Assembly (NCBI RefSeq): GCF_015352975.1
Contig: NZ_JACYIZ010000004.1
Location: forward strand, 186,001 to 250,000
DNA length: 64,000 nt
Source: Aestuariimicrobium ganziense
GTDB taxonomy: Bacteria; Actinomycetota; Actinomycetes; Propionibacteriales; Propionibacteriaceae
Direction: 5' to 3'
Shown: positions 18,342 through 27,811 of the stretch, piece by piece
Position numbering within the stretch: the first letter of the stretch is position 1
Layout: each line of letters starts with the position of its first letter
Notes under the pieces: model-generated
The model's database searches: none
Told to the model about the DNA's origin: nothing
Seen by the model: only the letters and a program-made list of their open reading frames with translations
Made by a program: the position numbers and the translations under genes

Positions 18342-19616
18342 ATGGCAACCAGCGGCGAGCGTCGCAGACGTGACCCGGCATCGAGCCCGGCGTCGCCCGA
18401 TGCGGCGCGCTCGTCTGGCGCCAACCAGGGCAGCCTGCGCGAGCTCAACCTCGCGACCGTGCTGCAGGTGATCTTCTCGGAGTCGCCGCTGACGCGCGCC
18501 GATGTCGCCCTGCGCACCGGCCTGACTAGATCGACCGTGTCGCGGCTGGTGGACGAACTGGTCGCCCATCGTCTGGTCGAGGAGGGTGAACCGCGGGTGG
18601 GGGGCCAGCGCGGCCGCCCCGGTGTGCCGCTGACGCCGGCCCAGTCGTCGTTCGTCGGGCTGGGGCTCGAGGCCAACATCGGCCTGATGGCTGCCCGCGT
18701 GGTCGATCTGTCCGGTCAGGTGGTCTCCGAGCGGGTCGTCGAGACCGACCTGACCAGTGCCACGCCAGATGACGTGTTCACCCGTCTGGCAGCCCTCGCC
18801 CACGAGGCGCTCGACGGCCTGCCCCCGAGCAGTCGACTGACCGGCGTCAGGCTGGCCCTGCCCGGTCTGGTCGACACCTCCCGAGGAGTGCTGCTGCGCG
18901 CCCCGAACCTGGACTGGCACGACGTCGACGCTGCGTCCGGGCTGGCGGACGCGATGGGCATGCCGGGGCAGGTCATCGTCGGCAACGAGGCCGACTTCGC
19001 CGCGCTCAGTGTGGCCAGGATCGCTCCCGGTCGACGCTCACCGTGGTCGGACTTCCTGTACCTGTCGGGTGAGGTCGGCATCGGGTCGGCGCTGGTCTCA
19101 GCCGGCCGACTGATCACCGGTAGCCACGGCTGGGCCGGCGAGATCGGCCACACCTACGTCGACCCACGCGGCGACCTGTGCGGCTGTGGTGCCCGCGGAT
19201 GCCTGGAGACCGTGGCAGGTCTGCGAGGACTGCTGACCGCTGCGGGGGTCACCGACCGCCAGCAGCTGGCCGCAGCACTGGCCGCAGGGCACCCCCGGGC
19301 TGTCGGTGCGGTACAGGTGGCCGGACGCGCGCTCGGCATCGCCGTGGCTGGTGCGCTGAACCTGCTCGACGTGTCACAGGTGGTGATGGGTGGTCACCTG
19401 GGCCAACTCGGCGACCACCTGACCGCGGCCATGGTCGCTGAGTTGCAGACCCGTGTGCTCGCCGCCCCCTACGCACCGCCCACCGTCGAAACCGTGGCCC
19501 TCGACGCCTCACCCGCCTCGTGGGGAGCCGCGGTCGCAGCACTCGAAGCAGTGCTGAGCGACCCCGCCTCCTGGCTGACCCCCCTCATCCTCGACCAAGG
19601 AACACCCCATGCCTGA
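18342..19616 (+). CDS. ROK family transcriptional repressor (XylR/NagC type)
   Basis: The 424-residue protein joins an N-terminal winged helix (about residues 28-85, with SPLTRADVALRTGLTRSTVS as the recognition region) to a sugar-kinase-like ROK domain. The domain carries the zinc motif GDLCGCGARGCLE (C-x-C-G-x2-G-C-x-E) after GHTYVDP. Such proteins release DNA when they bind a sugar. Divergence from xylA and overlap with the GH5 gene make xylose, or an oligosaccharide from this pathway, the likely inducer. A degenerate GGGAAG lies near the start ATG. The sugar ligand is inference. Confidence 0.9.
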   Translation: MATSGERRRRDPASSPASPDAARSSGANQGSLRELNLATVLQVIFSESPLTRADVALRTGLTRSTVSRLVDELVAHRLVEEGEPRVGGQRGRPGVPLTPAQSSFVGLGLEANIGLMAARVVDLSGQVVSERVVETDLTSATPDDVFTRLAALAHEALDGLPPSSRLTGVRLALPGLVDTSRGVLLRAPNLDWHDVDAASGLADAMGMPGQVIVGNEADFAALSVARIAPGRRSPWSDFLYLSGEVGIGSALVSAGRLITGSHGWAGEIGHTYVDPRGDLCGCGARGCLETVAGLRGLLTAAGVTDRQQLAAALAAGHPRAVGAVQVAGRALGIAVAGALNLLDVSQVVMGGHLGQLGDHLTAAMVAELQTRVLAAPYAPPTVETVALDASPASWGAAVAALEAVLSDPASWLTPLILDQGTPHA

Positions 19617-21093
19617 TACGGGCCCTGCCACCACCCGCTTCGTCCGCCGCCGAGGCACCGACCTGCTCGACCTGGACGGCGAGCCACGGCTCTTCCGCGG
19701 GGTCGGCATCGGCAACTGGCTGCTGCCCGAGGGCTACATGTGGCGCTTCTTCGACGGAGCGACTCGCCCCCGACTGATGGAGCAACTGGTCGTCAACCTG
19801 GCCGGGGAGCGGTACGCAGCCACCTTCTGGACGAGGTTCCGCGACCAGTTCTTCACCCGCGACGACGTCGCCAGGATCGCCGAGTGCGGCTTCGACCACA
19901 TCAGGGTGCCGTTCAACTGGCGGTTGTTCATGAACGCCGACGGCCAGTTCGGCGACGAGGGTTTTCGCCGGCTGGACGACGTCATCGGCTGGTGCCGCGA
20001 CGCCGGACTGCTGGTGCTGCTCGACCTGCACGGCGCCCCCGGAGGGCAGACCGGGGCCAACATCGACGACTCCGAGCATGACCGGCCCGAGGTGTTCGAC
20101 GAGCCCTACCGCAGCTGGTGCCTGTCGCTGTGGACCGAGCTCGCGACCCGCTACCGCGACGAACCCACCGTGATGGGCTACGACCTGCTCAACGAGCCCT
20201 GTCGCGACGAGTTCCAGCACCTGCACGCCAATGACCTGGTCCCCCTCTACCGCGACCTGACCAGCGCCATCCGCGCAGTCGACAGCGAGCACCTGCTGAT
20301 GTACGAGGGCAGCCACTGGTCGACCAACTTCTCGATCTTCGACCAGGTCTGGGACGAGAACTCCTGCCTGCAGTTCCACCGCTACTGGGACGCCCCCGAC
20401 CGTGACGGACTGGCCAAGTTCATCGAACCCGCGGCACGGCTGGGCCTTCCGCTCTACATGGGGGAGGGTGGCGAGAACAGCGTCGAGTGGATGCGCGCCG
20501 CCTTCGGCAGCTACGAGCAACTCGGCATCTCGTGGAACTTCTGGCCGTGGAAAAAGCTCGAGAACCCCTCGTCCCCAGCTGATGCCCCCGCCCCCCAGGG
20601 GTGGGACGAGGTGGTCGCCGCCGCTGAGAGGCGATCGCAGGGCCCGGCGCCCGAGGTCGCGCAGCGGTTGCTGGACGAGGTGCTCGAGGCCTTCCGGTTG
20701 TCGAACTGCCGTTGGCACGGCGAGATCGTCGATGCCCTGCTGCAGGCCCCGGCAGGCTTCGTACCCGCCTACGCCGCCGAGCACCGTTGGGACGCCGGGC
20801 AGGGAGCCGGCGTGCGTGCCGCCGACGGCCACACCATCGAGTACCGCGGCGGTGACCAGGGCATCAACCCGTTCGCCGCTGATCCGCGCGAGCGAGCCCG
20901 GGCCGGTGAACACGTGCTCGTGCTGCGGCCCGGTGAGACCGCCCGCTTCCGGGTGCGCGGACGAGCGACCTCAGCCGAGGCCGTGGTCGCCGAATCATCC
21001 CCTTCGTCACCCGAGGTTCAGATCGACGACACCGGCATCACCGTGGTCGGTGGGGCCGGCGGAACCGAGCTGCTCGGCGTCCGCCTCAGCTGA
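19609..21093 (+). CDS. GH5 family glycoside hydrolase, intracellular
   Basis: The 494-residue product has a GH5 barrel: FDHIRVPFNW, LVLLDLHGAPGGQTG, then GYDLLNEPC with predicted acid/base Glu196 and LYMGEGGENS with predicted nucleophile Glu286. A beta-rich C-terminal domain follows from about residue 400. GNWLLPEGYMW near the start resembles exo-glucanase-type GH5 members. No signal peptide is present, so it acts on imported oligosaccharides. Its start overlaps the ROK stop by 8 bp, making a two-gene operon. Beta-glucoside or xyloglucan fragments are likely substrates; the subfamily cannot be set by eye. Confidence 0.88.
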   Translation: MPDTGPATTRFVRRRGTDLLDLDGEPRLFRGVGIGNWLLPEGYMWRFFDGATRPRLMEQLVVNLAGERYAATFWTRFRDQFFTRDDVARIAECGFDHIRVPFNWRLFMNADGQFGDEGFRRLDDVIGWCRDAGLLVLLDLHGAPGGQTGANIDDSEHDRPEVFDEPYRSWCLSLWTELATRYRDEPTVMGYDLLNEPCRDEFQHLHANDLVPLYRDLTSAIRAVDSEHLLMYEGSHWSTNFSIFDQVWDENSCLQFHRYWDAPDRDGLAKFIEPAARLGLPLYMGEGGENSVEWMRAAFGSYEQLGISWNFWPWKKLENPSSPADAPAPQGWDEVVAAAERRSQGPAPEVAQRLLDEVLEAFRLSNCRWHGEIVDALLQAPAGFVPAYAAEHRWDAGQGAGVRAADGHTIEYRGGDQGINPFAADPRERARAGEHVLVLRPGETARFRVRGRATSAEAVVAESSPSSPEVQIDDTGITVVGGAGGTELLGVRLS

Positions 21094-21105
21094 CCCGGGG
21101 CACCC

Positions 21106-23910
21106 TCACGTCGCCTGGTCGATCCGCCAGACCTGCGCAGAACCCGTCATCCTGAGCTCAAGCGAGCCTTCGCCCGGTGGCAGATCGAGGTGGACGTCGC
21201 CCCACGCCTGGGTGGGCAGTTCGACGTCGTGGGTCTGGTCGGCCCACGCGACCTCGAGTCCGCCCTCGTCTCGACCCCGCCGCGCTCGCACCGTCACGGG
21301 TCCGGTGACGGCGACCTCGTCCCACCTCACCACCGCCTGGTCCGCACCGGGCTCGACAGCTGCGGCCGAGCCTCGCTCGTCCGAGGTCGCGATGAACTGC
21401 ACCCGGGCATGGTGGTCGGCGTTCCACGCCGTCAGCGGCCAGCTGTGCGGGGGAGCGGGGTCGGCCTCCACCACCAGCTCGGCCTCACCGCAGGCGGTGA
21501 GGCAGTCGTGGCCGACGAAGATCTGCCACCGTGACGGTTCCACGCGCCACGACTGCGTGCGCACCGACCAGGTCGCCAACCGCTGGGTGGTGACCGGCAC
21601 GTCGACCTCGACCCGTTCGCCGGGCTGCAGTTCCACCCACTGCGTGGCCAGCAGCACGCGTCGTGGCGCGGCCAGCGGATGGTCGAGCGACGAGGCGTAG
21701 AGCTGCACCAGTTCGTGGACGACCCGCTCGCCGGTGTTGGCGAGGGTGACCGAGGCGACGGCAACCGTGTCGTCGGGAGGAAGTGCCCGAGCGTGCGCCG
21801 GCTGCTCGACGCGGACGTGCTGCCGGTCGAGGACGAACTGCGAGTAGTCGACCGGGGAGTAGCCCAGGCCGTGCCCGAACGCGAACTGCGGTGTGGCCTC
21901 GTTGTACTGGTAGGTCAGACCCGACCCGATGACGTCGTAGTCGAACAGGTCACCGATGTCGTCCTCGCTGGCCCACCAGGTCTGGGCGAGGCGGGCCCGC
22001 GGCTCCACCGCCCCCGAGACCACGTCGGCCACTGCATGGCCCAGTTCCTGCCCGGCGTGCGAGCTCCACACCACGGCATCGCACCGGTCGACCAGGTCAC
22101 CCAGCGCGTAGGGGTAGGACGAGACCACGACCAGCACGGTGGGGGCGTCGTGGCCGAGCGCAGCCTCACAGATGGCTCGCTGTGCGTGCGGCAGGTCGAG
22201 GCTGGGGCGATCGGCGGTCTCGCGGCCGAGCAGGTGCGGATCGTTGCCCACCACCACCCAGACCTCGTCCACCTCGGCCGCCAGCGCCTCCACCCGGGTG
22301 CGAGCGGACGAGACCAGGTCACGGGTGAAGCGCGACGCCTCGTCCAGTCGCAGGGCGGTGGCGCTGACCAGGTCGCCGAACTGCTCGATGCGCAACCAGC
22401 GTCGCGAGCCCACGTGCTCGATCGAGACGGTGCCGTCGTCCCAGGCGTGCTCGCGGAACTCCTCCTGGCAGACCCAGCCGCCCGGCCTCGTGGCATCGAT
22501 GCCGATCATGCCGTTGTGGCGTCCGCTCCACAGCAGCCCGGTGGCGTCGTCGGCGATGGTCAGGGTGCCATCACCCCAGTCGGTCACCCGGTGGGTGGCC
22601 GCGTCGTCGGCTGGGGCTACCACCAGGAAGCCGTCCTGGTCGCGGGTGAGCACCTGCCCCCGGGTGGCAGCCTCGGTGCTGTGCCACCGCACCTGGTCGG
22701 CGGCGTCGTCGTGACTGACCTGCCAGCCGGCCTGGCCGGCGGCGGACGCGATGCCCACCTCGTACGGTGGGGTGCCGGAGTACCAGTCGCTCTTGACCGT
22801 GTCGGCCAACGGTCCGACCACGGCCAGCCGCCAGCCCGGACTGGATGGCAGCACGCCGTTGTTGTGCAGCACCACCACCTGCGACTGGGCTGAGCGTCGG
22901 GCGAGGTCGCGGTGCTCGGGGGTGTCGATCTGGTCGGGCCCGACCACGAAGGGGTCCGAGTCAGGGTGGAGTTCACCGGTGAGCGCCCGCATCAGCAGCA
23001 GGCGCCGTGCCGCAGCCCGCACCTCGTCCATGGTCAGCAGGTTCTCGTCCAGTGCCTGCTGCAGAGCGGTGATCGTGGTCTCGCTGCGCTTGTCGGCGTC
23101 GGTGAACGAGTCGAGGCCGGCCCGGACCGCGGCAGCGTGCGAGGCGGCGCGGGTGGGGTGGGTGCGCTGGGCCTCGGTGAGGTTGGTCGGCGCATACGCA
23201 TCGGAGACGGTGACCAGGTCAGGGGCGATCTGGCGCAGCTCGTCGATCCACTCGGCACTGACGTGGGTGGGTCGCCCGTTGACCAGGTTGTACGACGGCA
23301 TCACCGCGCCGGCACTGCCGTGGGCGACCGGCACCTGGAAGGCCGGCAGTTCGTACTCGTGCACCACTCGCGGCGACAGCGAGGCCGAACAGGTGCAGCG
23401 GTCGGTCTCGTTGTTGTAGGCGAGCAGGTGCTTCAACGTGGGGACGACCCGCCAGAACACCTCGTGGTCGCCGCGCAGCCCCCGGGCGTAGGACGAGGCC
23501 AGCCATCCGGTGACGTAGGGATCCTCAGACCAACCCTCCTCGTTGCGTCCCCAACGCGGGTGGCGCAGCGGGTTGACCACGGGCGCCCACGCGTTCAGGC
23601 CGTGCTCGACCGGATCCTGGGCGTGCTTGGCGCGCAACTCCACCCCGACCGCCTCACCGATCTCGCGGACGAGGTCGGCGTCGAACGTGGCAGCCATGCC
23701 GACCGGCTGCGGGAACACCGTGGCGACCCCCACCCAGGCCACTCCGTGGGCTGCCTCCTGCCCGGTGTGGAAGGCCTGCAACCCGTGTTCGGGGATGGCT
23801 GGTTGGTGCTGGTGCAGCAGTGCCACCACCTGGGCGTCCGACAGCTGCGCGAGCAGCGTCTCGACCGCGTGGACGAGATCTTCGCTGGACAGACTGGGTT
23901 TGGGCGTCAT
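21106..23910 (-). CDS. GH3 family beta-glycosidase (beta-glucosidase or beta-xylosidase)
   Basis: The 934-residue product shows the GH3 layout: an N-terminal barrel (NPLRHPRWGRNEEGWSEDP, KHLLAYNNE, SYNLVNGRP) with predicted nucleophile Asp237 in VTVSDAYA, then the alpha/beta sandwich (VVVLHNNGVLP, DAVVWSSHAGQELG) and a fibronectin-III-like end (ASVTLANTGERVVHELVQLY). About 150 extra residues (TDWGDGTLTIADDATGLLW...) are inserted in the sandwich domain, making it longer than usual. The last 150 residues form a further beta domain. No signal peptide is present. ATG at 23910 starts the conserved region; the frame upstream overlaps the transporter gene and is not coding. Confidence 0.9.
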   Translation of the reverse strand: MTPKPSLSSEDLVHAVETLLAQLSDAQVVALLHQHQPAIPEHGLQAFHTGQEAAHGVAWVGVATVFPQPVGMAATFDADLVREIGEAVGVELRAKHAQDPVEHGLNAWAPVVNPLRHPRWGRNEEGWSEDPYVTGWLASSYARGLRGDHEVFWRVVPTLKHLLAYNNETDRCTCSASLSPRVVHEYELPAFQVPVAHGSAGAVMPSYNLVNGRPTHVSAEWIDELRQIAPDLVTVSDAYAPTNLTEAQRTHPTRAASHAAAVRAGLDSFTDADKRSETTITALQQALDENLLTMDEVRAAARRLLLMRALTGELHPDSDPFVVGPDQIDTPEHRDLARRSAQSQVVVLHNNGVLPSSPGWRLAVVGPLADTVKSDWYSGTPPYEVGIASAAGQAGWQVSHDDAADQVRWHSTEAATRGQVLTRDQDGFLVVAPADDAATHRVTDWGDGTLTIADDATGLLWSGRHNGMIGIDATRPGGWVCQEEFREHAWDDGTVSIEHVGSRRWLRIEQFGDLVSATALRLDEASRFTRDLVSSARTRVEALAAEVDEVWVVVGNDPHLLGRETADRPSLDLPHAQRAICEAALGHDAPTVLVVVSSYPYALGDLVDRCDAVVWSSHAGQELGHAVADVVSGAVEPRARLAQTWWASEDDIGDLFDYDVIGSGLTYQYNEATPQFAFGHGLGYSPVDYSQFVLDRQHVRVEQPAHARALPPDDTVAVASVTLANTGERVVHELVQLYASSLDHPLAAPRRVLLATQWVELQPGERVEVDVPVTTQRLATWSVRTQSWRVEPSRWQIFVGHDCLTACGEAELVVEADPAPPHSWPLTAWNADHHARVQFIATSDERGSAAAVEPGADQAVVRWDEVAVTGPVTVRARRGRDEGGLEVAWADQTHDVELPTQAWGDVHLDLPPGEGSLELRMTGSAQVWRIDQAT

Positions 23911-24129
23911 GCGAGGCTCCCGGTGAAGTGGACAGTCGTCGGCTGTCGAAGTCCGTGCGACGAAATTCCGGACCCCATCATTGCGTCTTTTGTTCTGCCA
24001 TGCAACGATATGGCAACGAAGTGACTCACCATCCCTTGGATTCCAGGCAGGACCGCCTACGGTGGTCGAGTCGAATCGCTTCGACGAGGCCACACCGTGT
24101 GGCCGCTCCATCGCACAAGGAAGTGACAC
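23911..24129. promoter_or_regulatory. GH3 / transporter divergent control region
   Basis: TTTTGTTCTGCCATGCAAC running into GATATGG (23988-24013) copies the motif at 18246-18270. CCAT-N8-ATGG gives it dyad symmetry. It sits between the divergent GH3 and ABC genes and should control both. The remaining sequence holds a leader of about 115 bp to the transporter ATG, with AGGAAGTG as ribosome site. Confidence 0.5.
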
Positions 24130-25767
24130 ATGAGTAACGGTTTGTCGCGACGCGGCTTCATCGGGGCCTTGGGCCTCGGAGCCACCGCCATCGCAGGATC
24201 GTCGCTGTTGGCTGGTTGCCGCACTGATGGTGCCGGTACGGACAGCCCGAACGGTGGTGGGACGAACGGTGGTTCGGCCGGCCCCGACCAGAAGCTGCCC
24301 AACTACACGCTCAAGGAGTACGTGAGCCCGGACTACCCGCCGCCGGCCAACGGCTTCGAGAAGATCCCGGCCGAGTACGTCAAGGTCTACGACCAGCCCC
24401 CGGGCACCGGTCAGGCCCTCACCGTGATGACCCCGCTGTGGGGAGCCATCCCGCGCACCTCGGGCAACAAGTACTTCGACGGCATCAACGAGCGCCTGGG
24501 CGCGAAGCTGACCTTCCAGATCTCCGACGGCAACACCTACGGCGACAAGATGTCGACGGTGCTGGCCTCGCAGAAGGACATGCCCGACTGGATGTGCCTG
24601 ACCACCTGGAACCTGCCGGCGAGCTTCTCCGACGACGCCACCGCGCTGTTCACCGACCTGTCGCCCTACATCGGTGGCGACAAGGTCAACGAGTACCCGA
24701 ACCTGGCCTCGATCCCGACCGACTCGTGGCGCTACTCGGTCTACGGCGACACCCTGATCGGCATCCCGATGCCCGACGCCGGCATTCCCAACGTGCTGTT
24801 CTACCGGGCCGACCTGTTCGAGAAGGAGGGCATCAAGGATCTGCCCACCACTCCGGACGAGGTGCTCGAGCTCGCCAAGCAGCTCACCAGCGCCTCCGCC
24901 GGCCGCTACGGCACCGACGACATGCAGACCCCGTCGTTCAACCAGTTCGCCGTGCCGGCCAAGTGGAAGATCGAGGGCGACAAGCTGATCCACCGCTACG
25001 AGACCCAGGAGTACCGCGACGCCATCGCCAACAACGCGAAGTTCTTCGCGGCTGGCGTCGTGCACCCGGATGCGGTCGCCGGTACCGGTGACGGCAAGCA
25101 GCGCTTCGAGTCGGGTCAGACCATGATGATGTCGGACGGCATCGGTGGTTGGGCCGAAGCCCTGCAGCGCCAGCTGCCCAACAACCCCCAGTACAGCCAG
25201 CTGCCCATGCCGGTGATCGGCTCGGGCTCCGGAGACCCCGTCGTCTGGAAGGGCCCGGCCATGGGCATCTTCTCGGCGATCAAGAAGGGCCTGTCGGAGG
25301 AGAAGATCAAGGAGATCCTCAAGATCGCCGACTTCCTCGCCTCGCCGTTCGGCACCGAGGAGTACAACCTGGTCAACTACGGCATCGAGGGCACGCACTA
25401 CACCCTTGACGCCGACAAGCTGCCGAAGTTGAACGCGCTGGGCACCACCGAGGTGCAGCCGACCTACATCTTCCTGGCCAGCCCGCCGCCGTCGGTCGCC
25501 AAGGTGCAGTTCCCCGGCTTCGTCAAGGCCTACTCGGAGTGGGTGAACAACACCGCCAAGTTCTTCAAGGAGCCTGCCTTCTACGGCATGAACATCGCCG
25601 TGCCGACGCGCCTGGCCGCTCTCGACTCGCCGTTCGGTGACCTCGAGAAGGACATCAGCCGTGGCCGCAAGACCATGAAGGACCTGGACGCCGCGGTCGA
25701 GACCTGGAAGAAGAACGGCGGCGAGGAGCTGCGCGGCATCTACCAGAAGGTGTTGGACGAGCAGTGA
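24130..25767 (+). CDS. Sugar ABC transporter substrate-binding lipoprotein (CUT1, large form)
   Basis: The 545-residue product begins with a twin-arginine signal (LSRRGFIGALG) and a lipobox (SLLAGC, Cys30), so it is probably exported folded by Tat and lipid-anchored. After a Gly/Asn-rich linker comes a family-1 solute-binding fold. The long form resembles the LplA/YtcQ group that binds oligosaccharides from plant cell-wall polymers. It overlaps the first permease gene by 4 bp (ATGA-type junction, GTG start), so the three genes form one operon. The ligand is predicted from the neighbouring hydrolases to be a xyloglucan or related oligosaccharide. Confidence 0.92.
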   Translation: MSNGLSRRGFIGALGLGATAIAGSSLLAGCRTDGAGTDSPNGGGTNGGSAGPDQKLPNYTLKEYVSPDYPPPANGFEKIPAEYVKVYDQPPGTGQALTVMTPLWGAIPRTSGNKYFDGINERLGAKLTFQISDGNTYGDKMSTVLASQKDMPDWMCLTTWNLPASFSDDATALFTDLSPYIGGDKVNEYPNLASIPTDSWRYSVYGDTLIGIPMPDAGIPNVLFYRADLFEKEGIKDLPTTPDEVLELAKQLTSASAGRYGTDDMQTPSFNQFAVPAKWKIEGDKLIHRYETQEYRDAIANNAKFFAAGVVHPDAVAGTGDGKQRFESGQTMMMSDGIGGWAEALQRQLPNNPQYSQLPMPVIGSGSGDPVVWKGPAMGIFSAIKKGLSEEKIKEILKIADFLASPFGTEEYNLVNYGIEGTHYTLDADKLPKLNALGTTEVQPTYIFLASPPPSVAKVQFPGFVKAYSEWVNNTAKFFKEPAFYGMNIAVPTRLAALDSPFGDLEKDISRGRKTMKDLDAAVETWKKNGGEELRGIYQKVLDEQ

Positions 25768-26777
25768 GTTCGTCGTCCACCTCCATGGACGCCGCCGACT
25801 CCACCACCGGAGACTTCGCTCGTCGCCCCCGTCGGGGGCGGCGAGCGCCGGCGGCGCCCACGCGCAAGCTGAGCGCGTGGACCCGCTTCAAGCGCGACCG
25901 GTCGCTGATCCTGATGACCCTGCCGGCCGTGCTGCTGCTGTTGCTGTTCGCCTACCTGCCGATGGCCGGCAACATCGCCGCCTGGCAGGACTACCGCCCG
26001 GCCCGCGGGTTCCGCGGCAGCGCCTTCATCGCCTGGGACAACTTCGAGCGGATGTTCACCAACGAGCGCTTCGCGCTGGCGGTGAAGAACACGCTGATCA
26101 TCACCGGGTTCCAGTTGGTGTTCTACTTCCCGGTGCCGATCATCCTGGCCCTGCTGCTCAACAGCGTGCTGTCGACCAAGGTGCGCACCTTCATCCAGTC
26201 GGTGGTCTACCTGCCGCACTTCTTCAGCTGGGTGATCGTGGTCACGGTCTTCCAGCAGATGTTCGGTGGTGCTGGTCTGGTCAACCGGGTGCTGCTGCAG
26301 AACGGCAGGCAGCCCTTCGACCTGATGACCAACCCCGACACCTTCCTGATCCTGATCACCTCGCAGTCGATCTGGAAGGACGCGGGCTGGGGCATCATCA
26401 TCTTCCTGGCCGCACTGTCGACGGTCGATCCAGCGTTGCACGAAGCGGTCGCCATCGACGGCGGCAACTGGTGGCGTCGAATGTGGCACGTCACGCTCCC
26501 GGCGCTGAGACCAGTGGTCATCCTGCTGCTCATCCTGCGGTTGGGTGATGCGCTGAGCGTCGGCTTCGAGCAGTTGATTCTGCAACGCGCCGCCGTCGGC
26601 GCAGACACGTCGGAGGTCATCGACACCTTCGTCTACTACCAGGGCGTCATCGCCGGTGACTGGGGCTTCGCCACAGCCGCTGGACTGGTCAAGGGCGTCG
26701 TCGGTCTGATGTTGGTGCTGGGCGCCAACAAGTTGGCCCACATGGTGGGTGAGGCGGGGGTGTACCAGAAAGCATGA
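25764..26777 (+). CDS. Sugar ABC transporter permease, LplB type
   Basis: The 337-residue product has six predicted membrane helices and the ABC-coupling EAA loop (HEAVAIDGGNWWRRMWHVTLP). The N-terminal 45 residues are basic and cytoplasmic. It forms the import channel with the next gene. LplB-type permeases pair with large solute-binding proteins, as here. GTG at 25764 overlaps the upstream stop. No ATP-binding subunit is encoded nearby, so a shared MsiK/MsmX-like ATPase elsewhere must energise the complex. Confidence 0.93.
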   Translation: MSSSSTSMDAADSTTGDFARRPRRGRRAPAAPTRKLSAWTRFKRDRSLILMTLPAVLLLLLFAYLPMAGNIAAWQDYRPARGFRGSAFIAWDNFERMFTNERFALAVKNTLIITGFQLVFYFPVPIILALLLNSVLSTKVRTFIQSVVYLPHFFSWVIVVTVFQQMFGGAGLVNRVLLQNGRQPFDLMTNPDTFLILITSQSIWKDAGWGIIIFLAALSTVDPALHEAVAIDGGNWWRRMWHVTLPALRPVVILLLILRLGDALSVGFEQLILQRAAVGADTSEVIDTFVYYQGVIAGDWGFATAAGLVKGVVGLMLVLGANKLAHMVGEAGVYQKA

Positions 26778-27763
26778 GTACCGGATCTGTTCCCACACTG
26801 GGGTCGGCCGAGGCCCCGATCACCCCTGCCCCCGAGCCGGGCACGGTGCGCCGCGTACGTCGGCGCAACCCCAATCGACCGGTCTACCAGGAGGAGCCCA
26901 AGGCGATCACCAAGATCTCCAAGGGCGTGCTGCTGACCATCATCGTGCTGACGGTGATCTTCCCGCTGTGGTCGATCATCATCACCTCGTTCTCGACCAA
27001 CGCCGCCGTCACCCGTGCCGGAGGCATGGTCGTCCTGCCCGACGAGCTCACCATCGCCGCCTACCGGCAGATCATCGCCGGTGGCATCGTCACCAGGGCC
27101 GTCGGTGTGTCGGTGTTCGTCACCGGCGTTGGCACCCTGCTGTCGACCACGTTGACCATCCTGGCCGCCTGGGGCCTGTCGAAGCCGACCTCGTTCGGCC
27201 ACCGCCCGATCCTGTTCATCTTCCTGATGACCATGTTCTTCGGTGCCGGCATGATTCCCAGCTACCTGCTGATCAGCAACCTCGGGCTGCTCAACTCGCT
27301 GTGGGCGCTGATCCTGCCGGGTGCGGTCTCGGCGTTCAACGTGCTGATCACGCGCAACTTCTTCATGGCCATCGAGCCGGCGATCATCGAGGCCGCCCGC
27401 ATCGATGGCGCGGGGGAGTGGCGCATCCTGTCCACGATCGTGGTGCCGCTGTCACGTGCGGTGATCGCTGTGGTCGCACTGTTCTACGGCGTGGGCTACT
27501 GGAACGCCTTCTTCAACGCCATGCTCTACATCAACGACAACACCAAGTGGCCGCTGCAGCTGGTGCTGCGCAGCTACGTGTTGCAGGGGCAGGCGATGCC
27601 CGGGGCCGACCCGGGCCAGATCGACATCCGTGAAGGACAGGTCACCGGTCTGCCCATCCAGATGGCTGTCGTGGTGCTGGCCTTGGTGCCGATCCTGATG
27701 ATCTACCCCTTCGTGCAGCGTCACTTCACCAAGGGCGTCATCTTCGGTGCGGTCAAGGGCTGA
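26774..27763 (+). CDS. Sugar ABC transporter permease, UgpE/YtcP type
   Basis: The 329-residue partner permease has six helices and the coupling loop EAARIDGAGEWRILSTIVVPL. The extra loop before the last helix (LRSYVLQGQAMPGADPGQ) is usual for YtcP-like subunits. The ATG overlaps the first permease by 4 bp. The operon ends here, and the LacI gene converges from the other side 48 bp on. Confidence 0.93.
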   Translation: MSTGSVPTLGSAEAPITPAPEPGTVRRVRRRNPNRPVYQEEPKAITKISKGVLLTIIVLTVIFPLWSIIITSFSTNAAVTRAGGMVVLPDELTIAAYRQIIAGGIVTRAVGVSVFVTGVGTLLSTTLTILAAWGLSKPTSFGHRPILFIFLMTMFFGAGMIPSYLLISNLGLLNSLWALILPGAVSAFNVLITRNFFMAIEPAIIEAARIDGAGEWRILSTIVVPLSRAVIAVVALFYGVGYWNAFFNAMLYINDNTKWPLQLVLRSYVLQGQAMPGADPGQIDIREGQVTGLPIQMAVVVLALVPILMIYPFVQRHFTKGVIFGAVKG

Positions 27764-27811
27764 CACCGGCTGAAGGAGTGATCGACGGTGACGCGACGAA
27801 CTCGCGGGTCG

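Noticed and set aside
23911..25398. N-terminal extension of the GH3 frame to 1,430 codons
   Set aside because: The extra part lies opposite the solute-binding protein and its promoter; GH3 homology begins at ATG 23910.
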